Assembly (NCBI GenBank): GCA_021186555.1
Contig: JAJKFL010000012.1
Span: forward strand, 20,533,711-20,597,710
Direction: 5' to 3'
Length of the DNA stretch: 64,000 nt
Source of the DNA: Reticulitermes speratus
Taxonomy: Eukaryota; Arthropoda; Insecta; Blattodea; Rhinotermitidae
Below the pieces are notes generated by a model, which was given only the letters and a program-made list of their open reading frames with translations, did not search any database and was not told where the DNA came from. How positions within the stretch are numbered: the first letter of the stretch is position 1; every line of letters starts with the position of its first letter. This document shows positions 11,011 through 23,900 of this stretch, piece by piece. A program made the translations under genes and the position numbers.

Positions 11011-12950
11011 GTGTGGTCAGGCATAAATGTCAGAACCTTGTTCTGAACTATACTGCTAGAATATAATAATCGTTAACCAGGAACTTGTACTATTAAAATA
11101 AGGTTTAGTTTAGAAAGTACATGAAACATGTTCTGAATACACACAGTGATCGTATGTACTTTCTACGCATGCATCTTTCCTTCTTGTAAAATTATCCTCG
11201 TGGCCCCTTCATCTATGTTTTCTATACATGTATGTATCCATTACATGCAGAATGCCTGGTACTTAGCATATGGACTCCACTATGATTCCTTGATCAGCAA
11301 ATATAAAAATACCTCTTGATAAATTTCGACTGACTTAAAATGTTTAAGGAAAACGCAATTCTGCAAAACACACAATCATGTTGCCACATCACATTCAACT
11401 TTAATAGCAGGGTGGAGTCTATGGGCACTTATTTCTTGACATTAGTGCAGACTTCTTTGCTATAAATAAAAGTATGTTGTCCAAGAAGAGTGCAACCCAT
11501 CTTGGCTTTGCCCGTTCACGTCACAAAATTTCTGTAGCATGCAAAATGGTCACGTGGTCCAGAAAGAAAGTTTGATCTATTACATGAAGTTTAATGATCA
11601 GAGATACAGAAAACCTGCGACTTTCACGACAGTATTTTGGAGCATCCAAATCCCATGTTGTTACTGACGTGGTCTACCAAAAATTATTTACCTTATCAAC
11701 TGTTTTCTCATTTTGCTGTTTCTGTTTTAATTTTTGACTATAATCTCCCGCCATTTTGCTTAAAAATATACGATGTCCTTTGTGCACTTCCATGTTAAAA
11801 ACGGACCAGACTTTGCCACAAAAACAACTCGATATTACCAGATACTCTGACGGAGACCGTCATTTACCAGTCCTAATTCTTAAAACGTTATTACACTATG
11901 TTCAATAAACACCAACTAATGCACATAAACTTTATCACAATAGTTTATTCTTAATTGGTGTTTATTGAACATATCTTAATTGAAAATGCATGGTGAATAC
12001 AATGTTACGTTATTACACATTTTGCCTAACATATCTAGATTACTACCAATTAATTGTTGCGACATAAAGAAAACGGTAGCAGGATTTTTTTTATTTTTTA
12101 ACAAAGAACCCAAGCGAAATGTGTAAAATTTGAACTGCGGGTACGTAGTGTAAATTGTTACCATTATGACAATGTTAATTTTAAAATGTGTTCAAAGGAG
12201 TCCTCGACATGACGAGGAAACAAATGTGGATGGAATCAGGTGTATGGGAAAAAAGAACAGAATTATTTTTTCAACTATATACAGGATTCTCAGAATAACT
12301 GACGTATTTCAATAGCAAATTATTTCATCATAAAATATAAAAATGTATATATATATATGTACTGCAAACTCTGGAGATTTCTCTGTGGTATGTGAATGGC
12401 CGACGACGCGCTCCTTCGGAAGCAACACATTCTTGAACACATTCAGTGAAATTTTTCTGACATTGGTTACCACTTCGTCATATATTGCAGCAATTTCATG
12501 TCTTTAACTCTTCAACACGAGTTTTCAGGTTCTTACGCGCGTGCTGCTGGGGATAAAAGTCTTCTGGGATTTGACACAGTGTTGCTGGGCAAGCAGTTCC
12601 CTACATTTCGAAAGATCGCGGTGCCTGCGAGACGTCGTGAACTACTCGCCTAACGAAACGACGTCACATCCCAGGCGATTTTAATCTTCAAGTATTAAAG
12701 AATTCGTGGTTTAGTTACATACACACGATTTTTAAAAATGCAGAAATTTTCGTAACATGTTAATCGGCATGGCTTTGCTGATAAACAGAATTACAGATTT
12801 TGGGCCAATGAAAACCCTCACCAGTTGCAGCAAATACCGCTTTATAGTGAAGAGATTACGATGTGGTTTGCTGTCTCAGGTCTTGCCCTGATTGCCCCCA
12901 TATTCTTAGTTGAAACAGCTAAATCACAGCGTTATCTCATCATACTGAGG
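11011..12950. other. Intergenic, one hairpin, no gene
   Basis: A 19-bp perfect inverted repeat (tatgttcaataaacaccaa at 11897-11915, complement at 11955-11973) has a 39-bp spacer. A decayed stretch at 12555-12665 (cttctgggatttgacacagtgttgctggg ... cctacatttcgaaag) recalls the Penelope-like arm at 1477-1682. No protein is recognised. Confidence 0.5.
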
Positions 12951-12954
12951 AATG

Positions 12955-13660
12955 AGTCTTGCCTCGCTTGTTTGCAAAGCATTTAAACATGGAAACACAG
13001 TTGTCCATGCAGGATGTGGCGACACATCACACAGCCAGGACAGTCTTTGACTTCGTTATCGAACATTTCAGGACGGCGTAATATCGCACAGATTTTCTAA
13101 AGCTCATCATTGCGGGTGGGCCAGGATAGCGCAGTTGGTATAGCGACTCGCTAGGAGATGGACGGTCCGGGGATCGAATCCCCGAGGGGGCGAGATTTTC
13201 AAGATCCGTCCAGACCGGCCCTGGGGCATACCCAGCCTCCTGTACAATGGGTAGCGGGTCATTCCCGGGGGTAAAGCGGTCAGGGCGTGGCGATGACCAC
13301 CCACCCCCATCTAGCTCCAAGGTTAAAGAAAGAGTAGAGCTATATCTCTACTCTCCTTCTGGGCCTTCATGGCCTGTTCTGGGGTGAACTTTACCTTGAC
13401 CATCATTGCGGGACTTCATGGCCAGGTTGCAGCCCTGATTTAGACCCGTGTGATTACTTTCTATGGGGGTTTAATGCCACCAGGCATATTTAAACTCGGG
13501 AGAAAGAATCGTAGATTTCCATTAATGAGGACCTCTGTCTCAGAATTGGTACGAAATTCATGCGTCGTGTGTTAGCAGCAAAGGAAATGTACATGTGTGG
13601 CATGTGTACTGAACACATTTTTATGCCTAACTGTTTTGCAAAATCAGAGTGTAAGAAAAC
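12955..13660 (+). pseudogene. Mariner-type DDE transposase relic
   Basis: Translation in mixed frames gives HHTARTVFDFVIEHF and, beyond the inserted SINE, a stretch resembling SPDLDPCDYFLWGF. These match the catalytic end of mariner/Tc1-like transposases, where an Asp-Gly-Ala...His-Ala segment is followed by SPDL-P-D-FLWG. Later text resembles the C-terminal region of such proteins. Frameshifts and stops are frequent, and the SINE at 13117-13400 splits the relic. It is dead. Confidence 0.65.
13117..13400 (+). mobile_element. tRNA-derived SINE, family A
   Basis: The head has a box A (tagcgcagttggtatagcg) and a box B (ggggatcgaatcccc) in tRNA spacing, then a body ending near the repeated aggcc/ggcct words. 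A perfect 12-bp target duplication, catcattgcggg, lies at 13105-13116 and 13401-13412, inside the mariner relic. A second good copy is at 18964-19214 (minus) and older copies lie at about 17945-18235 and 24955-25215. Confidence 0.92.
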
Positions 13661-13669
13661 ATTACTCAA

Positions 13670-15352
13670 TGACATTTAATAAAATTGTCATTTTTAGACA
13701 TTCAGCAAGTATCTCATCATTTCTTGGCCCCCTTCGACACTCATTGACAATCTAATTGCTGACCACACTGTTGAAATTGTCAGAAATTTTGTTTCAGTTG
13801 CAGAATATAAAATGTAGCCTACGCCTTTTAAAGCTCTAACAGAAATAGAAAGAACTGTCAGAGCACAAGAAAAGCTGGGAGAATTTTAATCTGACGCTCA
13901 GAAGCACCAAAAAGTTTTATCTGGGGATGAAGCTGAAGGCTAGTCATTGCTTAATTCAAAACTGGAGATGTCTGATCAATGATGTGCAATCGTGGTTACT
14001 CGCAGTTACTACACTTTCACACGGGAAAAAACTGAAATGTCGCTATATTTAGAAATTGACGAATGGCTAGCGGACATGAATTTTACGTATGGAGATACTG
14101 TTGTGAAAAACATTTCAGGACCAACAACCGAATGTGAACGCATTTATGAGTATCTTCTCAACGTACTTCAAATTGATCATCTATCAGTTTTATTGTTCGT
14201 GAAATCAGTGTGGCCTCTTTCTGAATCAAATCCTGATGAAGAAGTGAAGTCCCGACTTTTCGGTGGCAGTAGGCGTGCTGAAGAGATTGCGTGTGGGTAC
14301 AAGTGGGACATCTTAAGGGTTATCACAGTAAAGTTCCTAGTTTTTACATTGGCACTGCGGGTGATGGAACAATGCGCAAATGGTAAAATAACATTTTTCA
14401 TCACTTTAAAATATTTTGTTCCAGAGTACGCTGAAACCTGCAGTTGTTATTCTATACCCAGTAACGTTTCAGTGAATACATAATGAGCTAGCAATGCGAC
14501 GATGCCGCATCACCAACCTGCATTGTACTAATTCTGTTTATAGTACTTATTTCCTGGGCTTTCAATTGATGTTTCAGGATCCATCGGCATAACTTGGGGT
14601 GTGCAGTGCCTCTACAGTATTTTTTCTACTTAAGAATAGTTTTTTTTTTTTTGGCTACTGAGTTGAAGAGGAGCAAATACAAAATAGAAATATTTTCTAA
14701 ACGATTATTTGGATGGTGTAAAGACAAAAAACAAAAAACCTGCGTTTTACGGTACGCAGAATAGTGGCATGATCGAGTTTGTCTCCCGAACCCCCTTGCC
14801 CGACCCGCCAGCCTAAACTTTATTAGCCAAGTTACGCCTATTTCAGGATCTATTTAGTTCTGAGAAACCATTGCAACCCGTCTCTACGGTTGATCCGTTA
14901 GCCACTGCACTACGAAGTACGAAGGTACTGAGCCTCACCTCAACCCAAGCATAATTATATTACAGATACAACCAAATATTAATTTTGCATAGTTCGCAGT
15001 GGTTTCGAACGAGCTGCTGTTGACAACACTGCCAATACAATTCTGATTTTGCGTTGATGCAATCGAATCGTCATTAAACTAAACAGTTGTATATATTGAC
15101 CTGAAATACATTTCACATATATTAAATAATTATTTTAAAATTATAGTGATCATACTTCAGGTTATATCAACTGACAGAAGAAATGTTAGTCTTTCGCGAA
15201 ACTAATAATGTTGGTATCCCTTGCAGGTCAGACGATCGTCAAGGACGAGATGTCCGAGGGGAGTGCTGCTGAATGTACACGTCATGTAGCAGTAATTTCA
15301 TGACTTAAATACGTACTTGGTAATTTAATGCCAGTATTTATACTGATAAAAC
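13670..15352. other. Upstream region of SPT2, one unrecognised ORF
   Basis: A 163-codon open frame at 13992-14483 (+) has ordinary amino-acid composition but no motif I recognise. It may be a fragment of a transposon protein, because transposase debris lies just upstream. The last few hundred bases should include the SPT2 promoter and 5' UTR. An acceptor-like sequence (tcccttgcag, ending 15226) might open a 5' UTR exon, but this is speculative. Confidence 0.4.
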
Positions 15353-15412
15353 ATGGATTTTGGTTCGTTGCTACATGCTGCAAAAAGGAATGAAAATTCT
15401 GTTAAGAAGGAG
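15353..15412 (+). CDS. SPTY2D1: SPT2 coding exon 1
   Basis: Twenty codons from [23 protein letters not shown], ending at a gtgaga donor in phase 0. The start was chosen because MDF is the conserved beginning of SPT2 proteins. Confidence 0.88.
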
Positions 15413-18400
15413 GTGAGAATTTATGTTGCCAATTCAGGTAGATGATACTTCATCATGGATATCTCACTTAGGCCTACATAGTCGGAACCGACATGTGTGA
15501 AGAAATAACAACGCGTAGACTTGGAAAACACGTATATTACGTGGTATCACGTTGCGCAGATTGTAGTTAAGGAGTAGTGTGTGCGTTCCAGCATAATTTT
15601 AACGTGTTCGTTAACTCTAATCTTTTTCAACCATCATCTCATTTAACGATTTATCAAAAGGGACCTTGCGATTTTGGCATCAGGGTGTATAATAATCTTC
15701 CCTCCGAAATAAGGAAACTATCACATAATATTAAACATTTTAAATCAGCTCTTAGGGATTTCCTACAAATCCATTCTTTTTATATTTTAGTGGAATACTT
15801 TGATTACAAAAATAATTAATTGTCTTTTATATTCTATTTATATACATTGTTTGTTTAAGTTGTGATGTGCTCATTTGGTTAATTGGGATGAGCATTTTAT
15901 ACATATTTTGTGTTCTCTGATGTGATACACTCAATTGTTCCCTTGGGAATTGTGTTTGTATGTGTGACTTGTGTATTGTATTTTTGTGACTTGTATTGCA
16001 TGTATTGTGTTTTTGTGATTTGTATTGCTTGTATTGTGTTTTGCTGTTATGTTTGACTTGTTCCATATCCAATGGCTGGGTTGCCTGATTTGGATTTCTG
16101 AATGTGAAATAAATGAATGAATGAATGAAAATGGTTCATGCCCATTCAACTACTTTTCAATATCTGTTTTTTGTCATTCTAAGTATATTCGTTCATTTGG
16201 AAAGAGGCCGCCGAATATTTTAAGTCATAGCATTTGTCTTAAGTATAAAGTTTGCACGAGATAACAATGGCCATCATGAACATGTATAATATAAACTACA
16301 AATTCTGCCTTGTTGACTTCTTAAAACTTGCAGATTTACACAACTGTAGTTGTATATTTAACTTATTGATTAATGAGTGTAATTGTTATGTTACTAATGG
16401 ATTTTCTTGTAGGTTAAATGTTATAAGTCAACATTTGAGCCACCAAAGAAGGAACAAAAGTCAAAGGCACTTTCAGCAAATATCCAAAAGTTTTTGGCAA
16501 GAAAGGAAGAGGAGGAAAGGAAAAAGGTGACTGAAGCCAAGAAAAAGAAGGATGTAAGTTTTGTTGTGTTGTGTGGCTTGGTAAAATTAAGGGTTATGTA
16601 CATAATTCACAGTTTCTCAAATATGGTGTTTTAGTTTTGCTTTTAAGATAATGAGACATTGGTTTCTTTGTAGAAAGTGAGTGGTTCTTTATACTTGATG
16701 TAGCACTGCAGACATAATAATAGAGCCTTTCTTTTATCATTTCCCTTAGCACAGCAGCTTTATCAAATAGAAATCCTGCATCCACTGTGATATGCCATGA
16801 CAGCTACCATTCTCAGGGAAATGATAAACACTCTCTAAAACTGGGATGATATTTATTCTTATTATGTAGGCACCATCAGTAGTGAACATAACCATTCTTT
16901 CATGTTTACAGGATCAAATGTCATGAAGAAAAAGGAATTAATATAGACATTTTCCATCCTATTTTAATTACATATTCATAAATATTTCAGTAGTGTGAAA
17001 TGTAACCTTTTACAGACAAAGTTACTCTGTCCTTGATTTCAGGCTTCCGCTGTGATGTTGATGAAATCTGTGGTCTTCTGGGTAATTACACGGCGTCGTG
17101 TGGTAATTATTTACCGACGTTTCGGGACAATGTATCGGTCCCATCTTCACGGGTCAAGATTCCAAGTGGGAAAGAAAGCCTATAACAAAGATACTGGACA
17201 GCATAGCAGGGTAGGGAAACGTGCAATGTGACGACAGCCAATAGGATGAGAGAGAAGGGGTGTATACAAGATCACAATACGGTCTAGTGCGGCGGGGTGA
17301 GAATAATGAGAGAATAATTCCAGACATATTTCTCCCATTATTCTCACCCCACCACACTAGACCGTATTGTGACCTTGTATACACCCCCTCTCTCTCATCC
17401 TATTGGCTGTCGTCACATCGCACGTTTCCCTACCCTGCTATGCTGTCCAGTTTCTTTGTTATAGGCTTTCTTTCCCACTTGGAATCTTGACCCGTGAAGA
17501 TGGGACCGATACGTTGTCCCGAAACGTCGGTAAATAATTACCACACGACGCCGTGTAATTACCCAGAAGACCACAGATTTTACTCTGTCCTGCTTATGAC
17601 AATTTTTCTGTTGAGATGTTTTTATTTATTTTCTTTTAGTACCTTAATGTTCTACAGACTGTGTGATTATGAAAATTGCTAAGAGTCTAAGAAACCATTG
17701 GTGTATACAAATGAGACTCTGGTTCAGACCCCTTATCTTTTACCACAGATATGTGCTGGCAAATGTGGTGGTGGTGTTCATATTGTTAGGACTACCATGT
17801 TGGCATTGAGTACAAATTACATGTGGTTACAAGTTCTGATTTTGAAGATTATACATATGTTACATAAGGTTTTGCAAGAAGAATTACAACATAGCAGCCT
17901 TCACCTTCTAGTTGTTATTTAAATAAATAAATAAATAATTTGAATAAAAGGTAAAGGGATGTTGTCCCTGTGTTTGCCAAGAAGGCATATAAGGGAGTGG
18001 AGGTATAATCCGCTCATTCTTGGCTGCGGCCTCAGCTTTACACCCCGGCTGCTTTCCCCCCTCCGCCAGGACAAAAGTGCCCAGTAGTCATTGAATAGAG
18101 GCTGTATGGGCTGCAGAACTGGTCTCTGCTTTGGAGAAGAGAAAATATCTTGCCCCTGCTGAAAATTGAAGCATAATTCCTTGGTTTTCCAGCCTGTAAC
18201 CTTGTCACTATTGAAACAGAAAATTACAGATCACCATGTTTGAATGCTTTCTGAGTCACTGCTGAAAAAAATTACAAAGAAAGTTGTATGGTGTCTGAAA
18301 CAGCTTGGGTGTATGTTTGCAGTCAAACATGAGCAGATGTAGAACAATAATTTTGGTGCAGAGTGAAGTCTTGGAGGTAGAAATTCAAAATGGAGTTATA

Positions 18401-20919
18401 AACTTTAGTATAGGAAGTCTTCTAATTTCGTGCAAGCAGAAATTCAGTTTGAGGGAGGTAGAGTAACTTTCCAGAAAACTGTGAAAATTTATTCTCATTT
18501 GAATGGTATGAGAACAGAAGGGCTCTGAGGCATTATGGCATATTTAAGAACAGACGTATGCTGTAATGACAAGTGACCAAAGAACATTACCTAGGTATCA
18601 CTGAAAATGTGGGAGGACCTGCAGTATGTAAAGGAAAGGGCATCTGCTGTAACTGGGACTCTGGATAACATAAACAACTTGAGACAACTGTCCTTAGCAA
18701 GAGGTGTGAAACAGTTTGTTGCAACATTACACTGATGTTGACATATGGCCTGGAACAGATTTGGGACTACATGATAGAAAATTACCTCACAATCAGTAAA
18801 TAAGTAATGGTGAAGTATCTTAAATAGTACTGCCTCTTCAGCTTCATGGTGCCACAGCTTGTGCACACCTTGGCAAGTGAAGCCTTCCTAATCAGGGAGC
18901 TAAGTAATAGCTAGTGCTGCCATCTGCAAACACTTTGAGGAACTGTTGAATAAATGCTGACAAGGTAAAGGTAAAGTTCTCCCTAGAACAGGCCATGAAG
19001 GCCCAGATGGGAGTAGAGGTATAGCTCTACTTTTTCTTTAACCTCGGCGCTAGATGGGGGTGGGTGGTCATCGCCACGCCCCGGCCGCTTTACCCCCAGA
19101 AATGACCCGGTACCCATTGTACAGGAGGCTGGGTGGGCCCCAGGGCCGGTCTGGATGGGTGCTGAAAATCTCGCCCCCACCGGGATTCGATCCCCGGACC
19201 GTCCAGCTCGTAGCAAATGCTGACAAAGAGGGTGGATATGTGCTGAGAATTTTATTCCACAGAAGCCATGATGAAACAAAACCATACTAAAAACTGCAGC
19301 ACGCAGTGATGGCTTTTCCTGTTCTATTTTCACAGAAGAAAAAAGAATCATAACCATGTATGCAAAGCCAATTGCCTCTGATTTTCATGTGACTGTGTGA
19401 GAGGTGCATGTCACATATTGTAACTGTGATAGAAGGGTCTGTAGCAGACTACAGCAAGGAAGATTCATTATGTCTGCATATTGTACATGTTTCTTCTTAT
19501 CACACAATTTTCAGTGGCTTTTGCAGCCCTTGCAGTTGTTTGCTTCACCTTTGTTACATTTCTTATCATAAGAAAATGTAATAAACATATAAATGATTCC
19601 TTTCCCTTTCAGCTGGAATATTCTTTGTGGCACTTTTCTTGTGTAGAATTCCTGTTATAGTTGGCAAGGGACTGTTTTATATTTTCTGTCATATTTCTTT
19701 TGACCATGTATGGTATGGTGAATAGAAATGTTTCATAAGCTAAATTCAAAGCCTCCATTTCTCACCCAAGTCTCCTGACTGCCTGCCAGATGGCTCTGGC
19801 GGTCACATCAGGATCGATAGAACAGCAGCGCGGCCAGTTGGCCAGTCACCAACTGCCACGAATGCGCACGACCCAGTAACCTCGGAAAGAGGAGGCAAGA
19901 GGAGGCACGAGCCCATATAGGGCTGTTGAGCGATGGTTATTATTATTATATGTGTGGTATGGCTATTTCTCAAATTTGACAAAACAGGTTCTTATCAAGA
20001 CGTCTCATATAGCTGTAACTTTAACTGCAGTGCTAAGGAACCATTGCTTATTGTGCTGTTCACATGAATCAGCTTCACAAGTATGATCACTTAAATATTT
20101 AAGTCATGTTTCTCTTTTCGTGATCTCATGTAGTTGAACAAAATAACACAGTAGTTTTAATGTTAGTAGATGCTTGTAAATGGAAGAATATGAAATAGAC
20201 AATTTGAGTATTGATATGTTCTTCCTCCACTCGACAGTTTTGTGTTTAGTTGTAGGTAGATATATAATTAAAATTTTAAGATATGTCTGTAATGGTTATA
20301 ATTATGGTGTGTTTGTTGTTTATACTAGGAAGTTGTTTTGATATACGACACACATCCAAAAAGTAAGTACCGTTTGGCTATAAAAAATATACTTGATGTA
20401 AACATTTTTATTCATTTTTTTTCAAATTCTAAACACCTTAGTCTACTTTTCTACATAATCACCACTCACATGAGGCACTTGTCGTAACGGGGCACAAGGT
20501 TTTTGTATGCCCTGTTCATGACAGTGGGCCACCTGGGACGTGAACCATTTCTCAGCGCTCTCCTTCAACTCATCGTCGCTGTCGAACTTCTTACCGGCAA
20601 GAAATCTCTTCAGGTGCAGGAACAGATGAAAGTCACCTTTGGTCCTGCACCTGAAGAGATTTCTTGCTGGTAAGAATTTTGACAGTGACGACAAGTTGAA
20701 GGAGAACGCTGAGAAATGGCTCACATCTCAGGTGACCCGCTTCTATGAGGGCATACAGAACATTGTACCATGTTATGACAAGTGCCTCAATGTGAGTGGT
20801 GATTATGTCGAAAAGTAGGCTAAGGTATGTAGAATTTGAAGGCAATGAATAAAAGTTTTTTACATCAAGTATATTTTTTATAGCCAAACTGTCCTTACTT
20901 TCTGGATGTGCTTCTTGTA

Positions 20920-20962
<43 letters not shown>

Positions 20963-23900
20963 AACAATCTACAACAAATATAGTTGTATTCGACAACGAG
21001 CAATGCCTGTTTATTCAACGATATGACTGTATGTCAATATATATGAAACTGTTGCATTTTTAGTATATTTTACTTACTGAGATTTTAGAAGCCTGCATTA
21101 TTGGCACTAATGTCATTCTCTTAAAAGAAGTCTGCATGCCCTTATGTTTGTATTAATGATGGTAGAGAATTAAAAAGGCCAATGGTGGGATAGTTTTCAG
21201 TGGTGTGATGCCCTTTCCATGTTTCATGAAAGCCTGGCAACATGAAAGTTATTTTTATGATTCTCACAGAACAAATATTGCCATACATGTAGTTTTTCAT
21301 TACTGTGCATGTAAGTAGTTTTAAATGAAAATGTTACTGGCATTGAAGGTTATATTTGTGATCTTCATGGAACTAGAGGCCTCTTTCTATAAAGCAGATG
21401 GGAACAAGCTAGGATGGAGCCTGAGTTACAAATTATTTTGCATGAATGAAGATTACCGTTGTAGATTAATGTTTCTTTCCATGAAAACATTACTAAATTA
21501 TTTATTGAACTGAGATGCCATGTTGATTTTTGAAAGAAATATGAAAATTTTGTGTTTTGAAGCTCAAACACAAAGCTATTTTGCTGTAGCACTTCATGTT
21601 ATGTAACTTAAAAATATTTTATATTCTTTCAAGGAATTGCTGGCTTTGCGGTCCCAGGATGTCAAAGCAAAGAAGAGGGTTACAGCTATGCTTAATCGAA
21701 CCAAAGCTGCAAACAAAGCTGCTATTGAAGATGCTGTGGATAATGAAAACACAGCTGTAACTTTGGGAGGTTAGGTGATCTACATATAAACATGATTAAC
21801 CCTTTCCACTTGAATTAATTTGCACTGCTGCTCATGTAGCATTTGGAGTTTCCTTATTTACACTTGGAAATGGCCCTTGTAAAAAATATTTATGGCCAGG
21901 CTGAAACAGAGCTGGCAATACCAAATGTTTTTTGTAGTTACTAGCAGATGGTAGAAGCTATCGAAAATGTGAGGTACAGTTGTCAGGTGGACACTGCCCG
22001 ACAATATCAGTCAGATGACCATATTTGAAATGTCAGGGCTCCTGTGACAGGCAAGTAGAATGGGTTAATGTGTTTAAGCAAGATATTTCAGAAGGCACTA
22101 ATTACTCGATCATTTTAGAGATGACTGTCTTGATGTATGTGACCAACCAAGCAATCAAGTCAAAAGCAGGGACTTGGAGAGCTAAATATAACAGTGATAT
22201 GTAGGTAGATCTTCTAAAGCCTACTTTCCTTTTCCAGACTTCCAGCCCCACAAGTCTTGTGTTGTTAATGTCTTACATAGGTAATATGTCATAATTGAAT
22301 AATAAAATGGATTGTAGCTCCTCAAATTGTGCTCCTCTGGTTTATAACACCATTTGGTTGATTAGGTGGTTAACTACTGCCAGAATGCTTCCAGTTTGCA
22401 CTGTAATCATTGATCATGTATTTGTATATGACCAGAGTTTCACTAACGTAAGTCTTGTGTGTGAAAGACAATTCTAGAGCTTTTTTTTTGTCCATTTGTT
22501 ATTTTTGGACAGAATTTGCCTTGTATTTTTGATTACTTTAGTAGGTTATCTTTCAAAATAACAACTTGTGCGCACTGAATGTTAATCTTTAGCGTACAGT
22601 CTTCTAAATGCTTCAGCTGCAGCCAGAGCACTGTTCAATCAAATTGCCCACTGTAGGACAGTGTGTTTCACTTTTAGACTGAAAGGATATACCTTTAATC
22701 AGACAGCACCCCACTTGTTCGTTAAAGGTTAAGCTTTATGTTCATCAAAACAATATAAAAAATTCAGCTAAAACCTTGTAGTAAACATATTCTCTCTCCA
22801 TTACAAATTAGTTGCTGCTTAGGAAGAAATCAGTGCTTATTCTAAGAAACCCACAGATAGACTCGGAGCAAAATGCCGAGTTTTTGAATGTGCAGATGTG
22901 GTAATGTTATAAAGAGTTAACTGACTCCTTGGAGCACATTCTGGAGTAGCTTCTGGTTGCTCAGGTGGTCAAGAAAATACCTACCATGTTTGTAACAACC
23001 CTTCCAATGGTTTGTATGTTTCTGCTCATGCATATGTTTTCTATGTTGTCTCATCTGTTCAGGCCTTCTGCCTCTCCATGTATGGAATGTGTTCCAGGTT
23101 GTCCAGCTTGATTTGATTACCCTCATTGTAATAGGAGTAATAATAACAACAGATAGTCGTTACTGGACTCTGAAACATTATTGGATTAAAGAGATATCTT
23201 TGGTCAGCATGTTGTAAGTTAAAATTACCAGAAGAACCCTCAACATGTATATACATATAATTGAATGTATTTTTGTAATTCTATATATAGGTTTGGTGCA
23301 ACCTGATGAAGATGACTATGGTTATGTATCACAAGAAGCATCAGCATTTTACAACAAGCTCATGGAAAAGTACTCTTCCATGCCTTCTGAAGAACCAAAG
23401 TTTTCAAAGAAATCTCTTTTGAAATCCAGTGCTGCAGATTTAAATAATACCAAGGTATATACAATAATGGTACCAACAAATGCACATAAGTATATTAGAA
23501 TTGGGCTCGCGGTGGCGCAGTGGTTGAGGCACTACGCTACAAACCGGAACATCGCGGGTTCGATTCCCGATGGTGTCTTTGGAATTTTTCCTTGACATAA
23601 TCGTTTCGGTCGCACTATGGCCCTGGGGTCGACTCAGCCTCTAACAGAAATGAGTACCAGGAATATTTCCTGGGGGGTAAAGGCGGCCGGTGCGTAGGGC
23701 TGACAACCTTACCACCTTCATGTGCCGATTGTCTAGAAATCTGGGAGCCTCAACCTCCTGGAACCCTAAGGGTCTGTCCAGGCCTGTAATGGGATTGCTG
23801 CTTTATATTAGAATTAGTTTATATACACAGAGAACTCGTACATGTTTCAGCCAACCATGTGATCATCATCAGGATATAAAATACAAAGGTTAGATATATT

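Larger units (their letters stand above)
16554..21633. other. SPT2 intron 2, repeat-rich
   Basis: A 5.1-kb intron holding a palindromic Penelope-like insertion, two SINE-A copies, a SINE-C relic and a mariner fold-back element. The segment 18240-18950 shows no recognisable element. Confidence 0.75.

Noticed and set aside
13027-13320. Two overlapping minus-strand frames with RSPDRP/GFDPRT text
   Set aside because: They are the antisense of the SINE-A head and body, not genes.
17154-17490. Two mirror-image 76-codon frames, one on each strand, with nearly the same protein
   Set aside because: They arise from the two arms of the 17033-17579 palindrome, so the similarity is structural.
23503-23580. 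Possible tRNA gene
   Set aside because: Same reason: it is the head of SINE-B with flanking duplications.
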